From: Hyphomonadaceae bacterium
Lineage (GTDB): Bacteria > Pseudomonadota > Alphaproteobacteria > Caulobacterales > Hyphomonadaceae
Reading direction: 5' to 3'
Length of the DNA stretch: 64,000 bases
Assembly (NCBI GenBank): GCA_947474455.1
Contig: CANJIL010000009.1
Span: 24,341 to 88,340, forward strand
Part shown: positions 34,896-42,965 of the stretch, piece by piece
Layout: each line of letters starts with the position of its first letter
Position numbering within the stretch: position 1 is the stretch's first letter
Position numbers and translations under genes: made by a program
The notes under the pieces: model-generated
Databases searched by the model: none
What the model saw: only the letters and a program-made list of their open reading frames with translations
Told to the model about the DNA's origin: nothing

Positions 34896-36803
34896 CTACC
34901 CTCCGATTCCGCGTTCTTTGAGAGACGCAGTAATTTCGTCCAAGATGGCCGGGTCGTCGATGGTAGCGGGCATTTTCCACGGCTCGTTGTCGGCGATCTT
35001 CTGCATGGTCCCGCGCAGGATCTTGCCCGAGCGCGTCTTCGGCAGGCGCTTGATCGTCACCACCATTTTGAACGCCGCCACAGGGCCAATCTTGTCGCGC
35101 ACTAGCGCCACGACCTCACGCTCAATAATGCTCACATCACGCGAGACGCCCGCGTTGAGCACTACGAAGCCAAGCGGCGTCTGGCCCTTCATCGCGTCAG
35201 CGATGCCGATGACCGCGCATTCGGCCACATCCGGATGCATCGCCACGACTTCTTCCATGCCGCCCGTCGACAGCCTGTGGCCCGCCACATTGATGATGTC
35301 GTCCGTGCGCGCCATGATGAAGAGATAGCCGTCCTCATCGACATAGCCGGCGTCCGCCGTTTTGTAGTAGCCGGGGAACTCTTCAAGATACGCCTCACGG
35401 AAGCGATCGTCGGCGTTCCAAAGCGTCGGCAGGCAGCCAGGCGGCAGCGGCAGCTTGATCACCACATTGCCCAGCGTGCCGCGTGGCAGCTCATGCCCCG
35501 CATCATCCAGCACATGTATGTCATAGCCCGGCATGGCCACGCCCGGAGAGCCGTACTTCACCGGCAGAAGGCCAAGCCCCGCCGGGTTCTGGCTGACCGG
35601 AGACCCCGTCTCCGTCTGCCACCAGTGATCGATCACCGGCCGCTTGAGCTTGTTTTCGGCCCATTGGATGGTCGGCGGATCGGCGCGCTCGCCAGCGAGG
35701 AAAAGCATGCGGAACTTCGACAGGTCGTATTTCTTCACGAACTCGCCCTGCGGGTCTTCCTTCTTGATCGCGCGGAAGGCGGTCGGGGCAGTGAACAGTG
35801 CAACGACGCCATGCTCCGAAATGACGCGCCAGAACGTCCCCGCGTCCGGCGTGCCCACGGGCTTGCCCTCGAACAGGATCGAGGTCGCGCCGTGGATCAG
35901 CGGGCCATAGACGATGTAGGAGTGGCCAACCACCCAGCCGACATCCGACGCGCCCCAGAACACTTCGCCCGGTTTCACGCCGAACTCGTTCTCCATCGAC
36001 CATTCCAGCGCCACCATGTGGCCGCCGCAGTCGCGCACCACGCCCTTGGGCTGGCCGGTGGTGCCGGAGGTATAGAGCACGTAAAGCGGATCGGTCGCTT
36101 TGACGGTGACGCAATCCACCTTGCGGCCGGCCGCCTTCGCAGCTTCCACCGCGCTCCGGTAATCGATGTCGCGTCCCTGCCTCAGCTCATAGGCATGCTG
36201 CGGACGCTGCAGCACGATGCAGCTTGACGGCTTGTGCGTCGACTGCTCGATCGCGCCTTCCAGCAGCGGCTGGTAGGGGATGAGCCGGCCCGGCTCGATG
36301 CCGCAGGACGCTGTGATGATGGCCTTCGGCTTGGCGTCGTCGATGCGGGTCGCAAGCTCGCGCGCGGCGAACCCGCCGAACACAACCGAGTGCACCGCGC
36401 CAAGGCGGGCGCAGGCCAGCATCGCAACAGCAGCCTCGGCGACCATGGGCATATAGATGATGACGCGGTCGCCCTTGGACACGCCCTGATCCTGCAGCAC
36501 CGCCGCCAGCGCCACGACTTCGGCGAGTAGCTCGGCATAGCTAAAGCGCTTGATCGACCCGGTGATTGGCGAGTCATAGATCAGCGCGACCTGGTTCGCC
36601 CGCCCGCCCGCGACCTGACGGTCCAGAGCGTTGTAGCAGACATTGCATTCAGCGCCGACGAACCAGTGACCATAGGTGCCCGCGTTGGGTTCAAAAACCT
36701 TGTCCCATTTACGAGTCCAGCTGATCGCTTCCGCCGCCTTGGCCCAGAAGTCCTCGGGGTCAGCCTTCCACGCGGAATAGACCTCTTGATAGCGTGGCGA
36801 CAT
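34896..36803 (-). CDS. Propionate/acetate-CoA ligase, PrpE-like
   Basis: AMP-forming short-chain acyl-CoA synthetase. 635 residues from ATG 36803, with GGAGA upstream. Contains YTSGTTGQPKGVVRDCGGHM (adenylate loop), ASDVGWVVGHSYIVYGPL, IDHWWQTETGSPV, GYVDEDGYLFIMARTDDIINVAGHRLSTGG, and the acylation-sensitive Lys in KTRSGKILRG. An N-terminal ACS-like domain (WTRKWDKVFEPN...WFVGAECN) and the layout favour PrpE/ACSS3-type propionyl-CoA synthetase over acetyl-CoA synthetase, though substrate is not certain. Divergent from kup; 240 bp between. Confidence 0.9.
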   Translation of the reverse strand: MSPRYQEVYSAWKADPEDFWAKAAEAISWTRKWDKVFEPNAGTYGHWFVGAECNVCYNALDRQVAGGRANQVALIYDSPITGSIKRFSYAELLAEVVALAAVLQDQGVSKGDRVIIYMPMVAEAAVAMLACARLGAVHSVVFGGFAARELATRIDDAKPKAIITASCGIEPGRLIPYQPLLEGAIEQSTHKPSSCIVLQRPQHAYELRQGRDIDYRSAVEAAKAAGRKVDCVTVKATDPLYVLYTSGTTGQPKGVVRDCGGHMVALEWSMENEFGVKPGEVFWGASDVGWVVGHSYIVYGPLIHGATSILFEGKPVGTPDAGTFWRVISEHGVVALFTAPTAFRAIKKEDPQGEFVKKYDLSKFRMLFLAGERADPPTIQWAENKLKRPVIDHWWQTETGSPVSQNPAGLGLLPVKYGSPGVAMPGYDIHVLDDAGHELPRGTLGNVVIKLPLPPGCLPTLWNADDRFREAYLEEFPGYYKTADAGYVDEDGYLFIMARTDDIINVAGHRLSTGGMEEVVAMHPDVAECAVIGIADAMKGQTPLGFVVLNAGVSRDVSIIEREVVALVRDKIGPVAAFKMVVTIKRLPKTRSGKILRGTMQKIADNEPWKMPATIDDPAILDEITASLKERGIGG

Positions 36804-37044
36804 GAAATTCTCCCGATTTTTAGACTGACTTGCCATCCGGCAAGACGCCTGTCCATCCAGTCAGAAACGGGAAAAATGCACGGATAAGCCGCAATTATTC
36901 AGAGGCGTCCCGCTCCGCTGCCCTCGCCGAAACGCAATGTAAACAGCTGCAGCGGAAAATAACCGCTTCCACCTGGGTCCCGACAGGCGTAACAGCCGCG
37001 CCCGTTCGGGACGGGAATCCCGTTCGCGGCAGAGGGCGTATAGA

Positions 37045-38970
37045 ATGAGCGATGCTTCGTCGGTTGGCGGCGCAGCTCACGCGGCAGGAGAAAAGGCCGG
37101 AACCAGAAGATTCTGGCCCCTCGCGCTGGGTTCCATCGGCGTCGTCTTCGGCGACATCGGCACCAGCCCGCTCTACGCCTTCAAGGAGTCTGTTCATCAT
37201 ATCACCGCGGCGGGCGACCGCGTGGTGCAGCGCGAGGAAGTGCTCGGCGTCATCTCACTGATGCTGTGGTCGCTGATTATCGTAGTGACGCTGAAATACG
37301 TCGTACTGCTGCTGCGTATGGATAACCGCGGCGAGGGCGGCACGTTGTCGCTGATGGCGCTGGTCCAGCGCACCATCGGCCGCCGTACGCCCTTCCTGTT
37401 GCTGATCGCAATGTGCAGCGCCGGCATGTTCTTCGGCGACGCGTTGCTCACGCCGGCCATGTCGGTCCTGTCGGCGGTCGAAGGCCTCAAGGTCATCCCC
37501 GAGTTGGAAGGCCGCATCGACCCGTTCATCGTGCCGATCGCACTTGGCCTGCTGACCTTTCTCTTCATGATCCAGAAGAAAGGCACGTCCGTCATCGGTG
37601 CACTGTTCGGGCCGGTCTGCCTTGTCTGGTTCCTGGCGCTCGGCGCCTTGGGCGTCTGGCACATCACGCAGGATGGCGCGCAGATCCTGATGGCGATCAG
37701 CCCGCATTATGCGGTGATGTTCCTGTCGACTCACGCCCTGCTCGGCTTCGTCGTTCTGGGCTCCGTCTTCCTGTGCGTGACCGGCGCCGAAGCGCTCTAT
37801 GCCGATATGGGCCATTTCGGGCGCAAGCCGATCGTCGCGATGTGGCTGTGGCTGGTGATGCCCTGCCTGGCCATCAACTATCTCGGCCAGGGAGCCATGG
37901 TGCTGGCCCGCCCAGAGACGCTGGACAACCCGTTCTTCCTGATGGCGCCGCCGATGCTGCAGGCTCCGCTGGTCATCCTCGCCACGCTGGCGACCATCGT
38001 CGCCAGCCAGGCCGTCATCACCGGCGCCTACTCACTGACACAGCAAGCCGTGCAGCTCGGCCTCTTGCCGCGCCTCCAGATCGTCAACACGTCGGCTAAG
38101 GAGCACGGTCAGATCTACATGCCGCAGATCAACTACATGCTGCTCGCCGGCGTGGTGTTCCTAGTCATCGCTTTCAAATCATCGTCAGCGCTCGCCAACG
38201 CCTATGGCGTCTCCGTCATCGGCGCAATGATTACCTCGTCCATCCTCGCAGTCGTCGCAGTGCGCCGCGTCTGGAAGAAGAGCCTCTGGCTCGCGACGCT
38301 CATCGTCGCGCCTTTCCTTGTCGTCGAAGGCGTCTTCCTCGCCTCGAACTTGCTCAAGGTTCCCTCGGGCGGCTACATCCCCCTCCTGATCGCCACCGGT
38401 CTGATGCTGGTGATGTGGACCTGGGTCCGCGGCACCAAGCTCCTGCTCGCCCGCACCCGCAAAGACGTCTCCACGCTTGACGTCTTCAAAGGCCTCGAAG
38501 TGAGCCCGCCGCACACGGTCAAGGGAACCGCCGTCTTCCTCACCGCCGATCCCGACGCGGCGCCCACCGCGCTGCTTCACAACCTCAAGCACAACAAGGT
38601 GCTCCACGAGCACAATGTCATACTCAACGTCCGCACCGAGCAGGTGCCGTATGTGCCGGATGAAAAGAAGGTCGAGGTCGTCGAGATCTTCCACAATCTC
38701 AACCGTCTCACCATGCACTTCGGCTACATGGAAACGCCGAACGTCGCGCGCGGCCTGACGCTGGCCAAGAAGTGCGGCCTGTCATTTGATATCATGCACA
38801 CGTCGTTCTTCCTCAGCCGCCGCACGCTGCTGGCCGATGGAAAATGGGGCATGCCGCTCTGGCAGGATCATCTCTTCATCTTCCTGAGCCGCAACGCGAC
38901 CAATGCAACGGAGTTCTTCCGCATCCCGACATCGCGTGTCGTCGAGCTTGGCAGCCAGATGACAATCTAG
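37045..38970 (+). CDS. kup: Potassium uptake protein Kup
   Basis: Low-affinity K+/H+ symporter of the KUP/HAK/KT family. 641 residues, about 12 membrane segments. N-terminal signature FGDIGTSPLYAFKESV; then LKYVVLLLRMDNRGEGGTLSLMALVQ, FGDALLTPAMSVLSAVEGLKV, PLYADMGHFGRKPI-type loop (ALYADMGHFG), NYLGQGAMVL, QQAVQLGLLPRL. The soluble C-terminal domain ends FFRIPTSRVVELGSQMTI. Direct repeats CCCGTTCG lie 36-44 bp and 19-26 bp before the start (37001-37008, 37019-37026). Divergent from prpE. Confidence 0.96.
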   Translation: MSDASSVGGAAHAAGEKAGTRRFWPLALGSIGVVFGDIGTSPLYAFKESVHHITAAGDRVVQREEVLGVISLMLWSLIIVVTLKYVVLLLRMDNRGEGGTLSLMALVQRTIGRRTPFLLLIAMCSAGMFFGDALLTPAMSVLSAVEGLKVIPELEGRIDPFIVPIALGLLTFLFMIQKKGTSVIGALFGPVCLVWFLALGALGVWHITQDGAQILMAISPHYAVMFLSTHALLGFVVLGSVFLCVTGAEALYADMGHFGRKPIVAMWLWLVMPCLAINYLGQGAMVLARPETLDNPFFLMAPPMLQAPLVILATLATIVASQAVITGAYSLTQQAVQLGLLPRLQIVNTSAKEHGQIYMPQINYMLLAGVVFLVIAFKSSSALANAYGVSVIGAMITSSILAVVAVRRVWKKSLWLATLIVAPFLVVEGVFLASNLLKVPSGGYIPLLIATGLMLVMWTWVRGTKLLLARTRKDVSTLDVFKGLEVSPPHTVKGTAVFLTADPDAAPTALLHNLKHNKVLHEHNVILNVRTEQVPYVPDEKKVEVVEIFHNLNRLTMHFGYMETPNVARGLTLAKKCGLSFDIMHTSFFLSRRTLLADGKWGMPLWQDHLFIFLSRNATNATEFFRIPTSRVVELGSQMTI

Positions 38971-39339
38971 GCGCCGTCGAACATCCGTGAACGCCAGCTT
39001 GCATGTTCGACATGAAGGCGCGCTCTGTTCGCCTTATGAACACTTTCAGACGCCGTCACTCACCTCTGGAGCGAGTAACGCACGCGCCAGCCTGTCTCCG
39101 CAAAAGCGGCGTCCGACCCTGTGGATAAACTTTCTTCCAAGCGGGCGCCGAGTCCATCCCGTCACTGCAAAAAATCCCGTCGTCCTGCTGATTAACGGCA
39201 GGTTTTTTGGGCGGCAGGACATCCCTGACGCTGCAAGTCGCTCGCGACGCGCGAGTTAGCTCTGGCGATGCCGGAGGGCCCGCGATAGGAGACGGCGCGG
39301 CCCGTGACGGCTTCGCTATCCGGAAAAGCCAGGATTCTC
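38971..39339. other. Intergenic region between kup and phosphomannomutase
   Basis: 369 bp with no gene I can support. Directly after kup, GTCGAACAT (38976-38984) and ATGTTCGAC (39003-39011) form a 9-bp inverted repeat with an 18-base loop, but no T-tract, so it is not a standard terminator. The rest shows nothing recognisable. Confidence 0.4.
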
Positions 39340-40860
39340 ATGAAAACCCCCCGTTCCGACATCACAGCGAACACCTACGAGTTCGAAACCACTCCGTTGG
39401 TGAAGCCGACGGGTTTCCGCGAGTATGACGCCCGCTGGTGGTTTGGCGGGCCGCAATATCCCAAGGCCCCCGAGCTCAACTATCTCGGCGTCCAGGCGCT
39501 GGGCCTCGGCCTCGGCACGCTGATCCGCGAAATGGACGTCGCCCCGAGAATTGTGACAGGCCACGACTACCGCTCTTATTCGCTTTCGATCAAACAGGCG
39601 CTGACCCTCGGCCTGCTCGAAGCAGGCTTCGAAGTCCACGACATCGGCCTCGCCCTGTCGCCGGTCGCTTATTTCGCCCAGTTCGCCCTCGACATCCCCT
39701 GCGTCGCCATGGTGACCGCCAGCCACAACGAGAATGGCTGGACCGGCGTGAAGATGGGCGCGAATAAGCCGCTGACGTTCGGCCCGGAGGAGATGGGCCG
39801 GCTCAAGGACATCGTCCTCAACGGCAAGTTCAACCCTCAGCCCGGCGGCAAGCTGGTGCGCGTCGAGGGCATGCGCGAGCGCTACATCGCCGACGTCACC
39901 AAAGGCGTGAAGCTGTCACGCAAACTCAAGGTCGTCGCTGCGTGCGGCAACGGCGCCGCCGGCGCCTTCGCCCCAGACGCGTTGCGCGCCATGGGCGCTG
40001 AAGTCATCGAGATGGACACCACGCTCGACTATACCTTCCCCAAATACAACCCGAACCCGGAAGACCACGAAATGCTGGTCTCCATGGGCCAGGCGGTGCG
40101 CGATCATGGCGCTGACATCTGCGTCGGCTTCGATGGCGATGGCGACCGCTGCGGCGTAGTGGACGACGAGGGCGAGGAAATCTTCGCCGACAAGATCGGC
40201 CTCCTACTCGCGCGCGACCTGTCCAAGCTGCACAAGGGCGCGACCTTCGTGGTCGATGTCAAATCCACCGGTCTCTACAAGACAGACCCCGTCCTCAAGG
40301 AGAACGGCGTCAAGGTCGACTATTTCAAGACCGGCCACTCCTACATCAAGCGCCGCACGACCGAACTCGACGCACTCGCCGGCTTCGAGAAGTCCGGCCA
40401 CATGTTCTTCCGCAAGCCCTATGGTTACGGCTATGACGACGCACTCGTCGCCGCCGCCGCCGTCCTGCAGATGCTCGACCGCAACCCAGGTCGCTCGCTC
40501 TCGGACCTCAAGGCCGACCTGGGTGATGCGTGGACCTCGCTCACGATGTCGCCACACTGCGACGACGAAAAGAAATACGCCATCGTCGACCAGGTCCTCG
40601 CCGACTATCAGGCGCTCGCCAAGTCCGGCGGCGATATCCTCGGCCGCAAGATCATTGACGTTAACCCCATCAACGGGGCCCGCGTGACGCTCGACGAAGG
40701 CTCGTGGGTGCTTGTGCGCGCTTCGTCCAACAAGCCCGAACTGGTCGTGGTGGTTGAGTCGATGCAGAGCGAGGACGACATGCGCGCCCTGTTCCGCAAC
40801 GAAGTGAAGCCACGCCTCGCGAAATTCGAGGAAGTGGGCCACTACAACCAGGAAATCTGA
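39340..40860 (+). CDS. Phosphomannomutase/phosphoglucomutase
   Basis: Alpha-D-phosphohexomutase family (AlgC/ManB-like), interconverting mannose or glucose 1- and 6-phosphates for polysaccharide or LPS precursors. 506 residues from ATG 39340. The phosphoserine loop is VTASHNENGWTGVKMG, the Mg2+ loop GFDGDGDRCGVVD, then the sugar-binding region FEKSGHMFFRKP and phosphate-binding VRASSNKPELVVVVES. The gene is a little longer than E. coli ManB. Next to it, after the stop, lie a broken methyltransferase and a broken glycosyltransferase, so a surface-polysaccharide context is possible. Confidence 0.93.
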   Translation: MKTPRSDITANTYEFETTPLVKPTGFREYDARWWFGGPQYPKAPELNYLGVQALGLGLGTLIREMDVAPRIVTGHDYRSYSLSIKQALTLGLLEAGFEVHDIGLALSPVAYFAQFALDIPCVAMVTASHNENGWTGVKMGANKPLTFGPEEMGRLKDIVLNGKFNPQPGGKLVRVEGMRERYIADVTKGVKLSRKLKVVAACGNGAAGAFAPDALRAMGAEVIEMDTTLDYTFPKYNPNPEDHEMLVSMGQAVRDHGADICVGFDGDGDRCGVVDDEGEEIFADKIGLLLARDLSKLHKGATFVVDVKSTGLYKTDPVLKENGVKVDYFKTGHSYIKRRTTELDALAGFEKSGHMFFRKPYGYGYDDALVAAAAVLQMLDRNPGRSLSDLKADLGDAWTSLTMSPHCDDEKKYAIVDQVLADYQALAKSGGDILGRKIIDVNPINGARVTLDEGSWVLVRASSNKPELVVVVESMQSEDDMRALFRNEVKPRLAKFEEVGHYNQEI

Positions 40861-40893
40861 CGCCGTGAGGGATGTGCGCCCAGCGCACCCCTT

Positions 40894-41480
40894 ATCATCG
40901 ACCTCTATCGCCGGCATGCAAACGACTGAATCGAGCGTCGCGATGACGAGATGACGCTCGAGGCCGCTTGGCTGGACGCTTTCCGGCAGTGCATTCAGCG
41001 CCAATATCCTGAGGTGCTGTACCTCGGCTGCAGCTCGGGCTTTCCGATTGCAAAAGCGCTGATCGATCGCGACTGTGCCGTCACAGGCGTCGACACGTCC
41101 GAACCGCTGCTCGACTTTGCCCGCAACAGCCTACCCCAAGGTAAGTGGATCGCCGCCGACATGCGCACGCTCGATCTGAGTGTGCGTTTCGACGGGATCG
41201 TCGCCTGGCGCAGCTTCTTCCATCTGGACCATGACAGCCGGCGCGGCATGTTCTCCGTCTTCGCCAAGCACCTGCGGCCAGGCGGCGCCTGATGTTTACC
41301 AGCGGCGGGGGCCGTGGCGAAAGCCTCAGGAAATGGCAGGGCGAGCCGCTCTATCACGCCGACCTTGCGCCGGAAAAATACCGTGATCTGCTCACGCGAT
41401 CAGGCTTCGACCTCGCGGCGGACGTCATCGAAGATGCAAGCTGTGGCGGCGCCACGATCTGGTTAGCGCGGTGTCCCTAA
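40894..41480 (+). pseudogene. SAM methyltransferase, stop and frameshift
   Basis: Matches a class I methyltransferase broken twice. IIDLYRRHAND, then TGA at 40927 (probably former Trp), IERRDDEMTLEAAWLDAF, VLYLGCSSGFPIAKALI (motif I), VTGVDTSEPLLDFARNSL, FDGIVAWRSFFHLDHD, then a one-base deletion near 41290 (PGGA to stop), and in another frame MFTSGGGRGESLRKWQGEPLYH, FDLAADVIED and GGATIWLARCP. Joined, it makes a complete domain. A start for the pre-stop part is not visible. Trp-to-stop plus a frameshift suggests decay rather than a lone error. Confidence 0.75.
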
Positions 41481-41572
41481 CGGGATCGCGCTGCGTGGAG
41501 TGGCGCTGGCCCCTCCCTGCGAAGGCCGGGACGAGCGGAGTAAGACCTGTTGCCATCAAAATGGTGTCGCAA

Positions 41573-42746
41573 CTAGCTGCGCGTTACAGAGTCGAGATAG
41601 ACCTCGGCCCAGAACTGGCCCGCAACGTCCGCGTCGAACTTCTCTTCGATCGTGCGCCGCGCCGCCTGCCGCTTGGCTGCAAGTTTCGCGGGATTGTTGA
41701 GAAGCTCGACGCAGGCCCTGAACGCGCCCACCGCAAGATCCTCGATCGTGTCTGCGAAGACCTTCTCGACCGCTGGCGTGTTGCGATCAGGCCGCGCAAC
41801 ACGCTTCCATTCGCCGACCGCACTGGTCTCAAGCGGCAGCGTCACGCCATTGTCGTTATCGATGAACTCCGGGAGCGCCGTCACCGACGTCGCAATCACC
41901 GGCGCGACACGCGACATGCTCTCTACCGCACTATAGCCAAACGTATCGCCCAGCGTCGTCAGCGGCGAGAGGTGCGCGTTCTTCGAGAGTTCGAGCACTT
42001 TCGCATTCGGCGCGCCCTTGAACAACGTCACGTTCGGCGCATCCAGCAGCTTGAGGTATGGCTCGAAGAATTCCGGACGTGACGGATCGGTCCAGCGCGC
42101 CGCGCAATCGAGGATCGACGCCACGGTCACATGGATCGGCAGGCCCGCCGCGCGCGCCTTCTCCGCAAGCTTGACGCCGACGCAGCCGCCCTTGCGTGCA
42201 AAGTTGCCGCCAAACCAACAACACGCGCAGCTCATCCATCTTCGCATCCGGATCGAGCCAGTCCTGCATGTCGGGAACAATGATGTTAGGCAGGCGCACG
42301 ACCGTTTTCGCCTTGAGTTCTTCAAGGCGCGGATTGTCGTGATGTTGCGCCAGGAATGTTTTCTGGGCCGCTTGCGACATCGGGATGATGCGACAGCACC
42401 GCGAGGACAGAAGCTGCGAGGTCAGCGTCTCGAACACGGCCCCTTGCTCACGGCCGAACGCACGCGGCATATGGGATTCAAAACCGATGACAAAGGGCGT
42501 CGGCTCCAGCGGCACGCGGTTGAAGGCGGGCAGCAGGTCGAACCTGCGCAGCGGCCACGGATTGACCAGCGTCGCTCCGGCGAGGGGTTGGTAGATCTTG
42601 TTGAACGGTACGAACTTCCGCCGCTCGATATGATGGCGCGTCACACGCGGCGTGTTGAAGCCGGTGTTGTACCGATCCTGCACCGCAAGAATCTGTAAGC
42701 TGCGGTTTGCCGAGAAACCATCCATATGAGCCACTGAGGCTGTCAT
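41573..42746 (-). pseudogene. Group 1 glycosyltransferase, frameshifted
   Basis: GT4-type glycosyltransferase in two frames joined near 42220. N-terminal piece from about 42746 (MTASVAHMDGFSANRSLQIL, FVIGFESHMPRAFGREQG, RIIPMSQAAQKTFLAQHHD, VVRLPNIIVPDM). C-terminal piece: FGGNFARKGGCVGVKLAEKARA, PNVTLFKGAPNAKVLE, the donor loop DTFGYSAVESMSRVAPVIATSVTALPEFI, and CVELLNNPAKLAAKR. Only one shift was seen, so read error is possible. Convergent with the broken methyltransferase and divergent from divL. Acceptor unknown. Confidence 0.8.
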
Positions 42747-42861
42747 GGCGATGCTGGGTCGCTGCAAGAGCGGCACCCTCTTCCAGGAGCGCCCGCCAAG
42801 TCGTTGATGTCCTTGCGAAAAAGGGCAAGCCCGGCAACATTTGCCGGGCGAAAGCAGTGAT

Positions 42862-42877
42862 TTAACCGCCCGTTAAC
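42862..42877. promoter_or_regulatory. CtrA box upstream of divL
   Basis: TTAACCGCCCGTTAAC: two TTAA half sites exactly 7 bp apart, the full CtrA recognition sequence. A lone TTAA follows at 42897-42900 and a GANTC (GATTC) at 42938-42942. It lies about 90 bp before the divL start. Confidence 0.75.
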
Positions 42878-42965
42878 CGTAACTCCTTCCAGTTGGTTAA
42901 CTGAAGGCCTCCGCCTAGAAGGTGGCCACCGCGGAATGATTCGGCCCTGGCGGGACGTGACGATC

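Noticed and set aside
38976..39011. Kup terminator
   Set aside because: A perfect 9-bp inverted repeat with an 18-base loop but no T-run after it, so not called a terminator.
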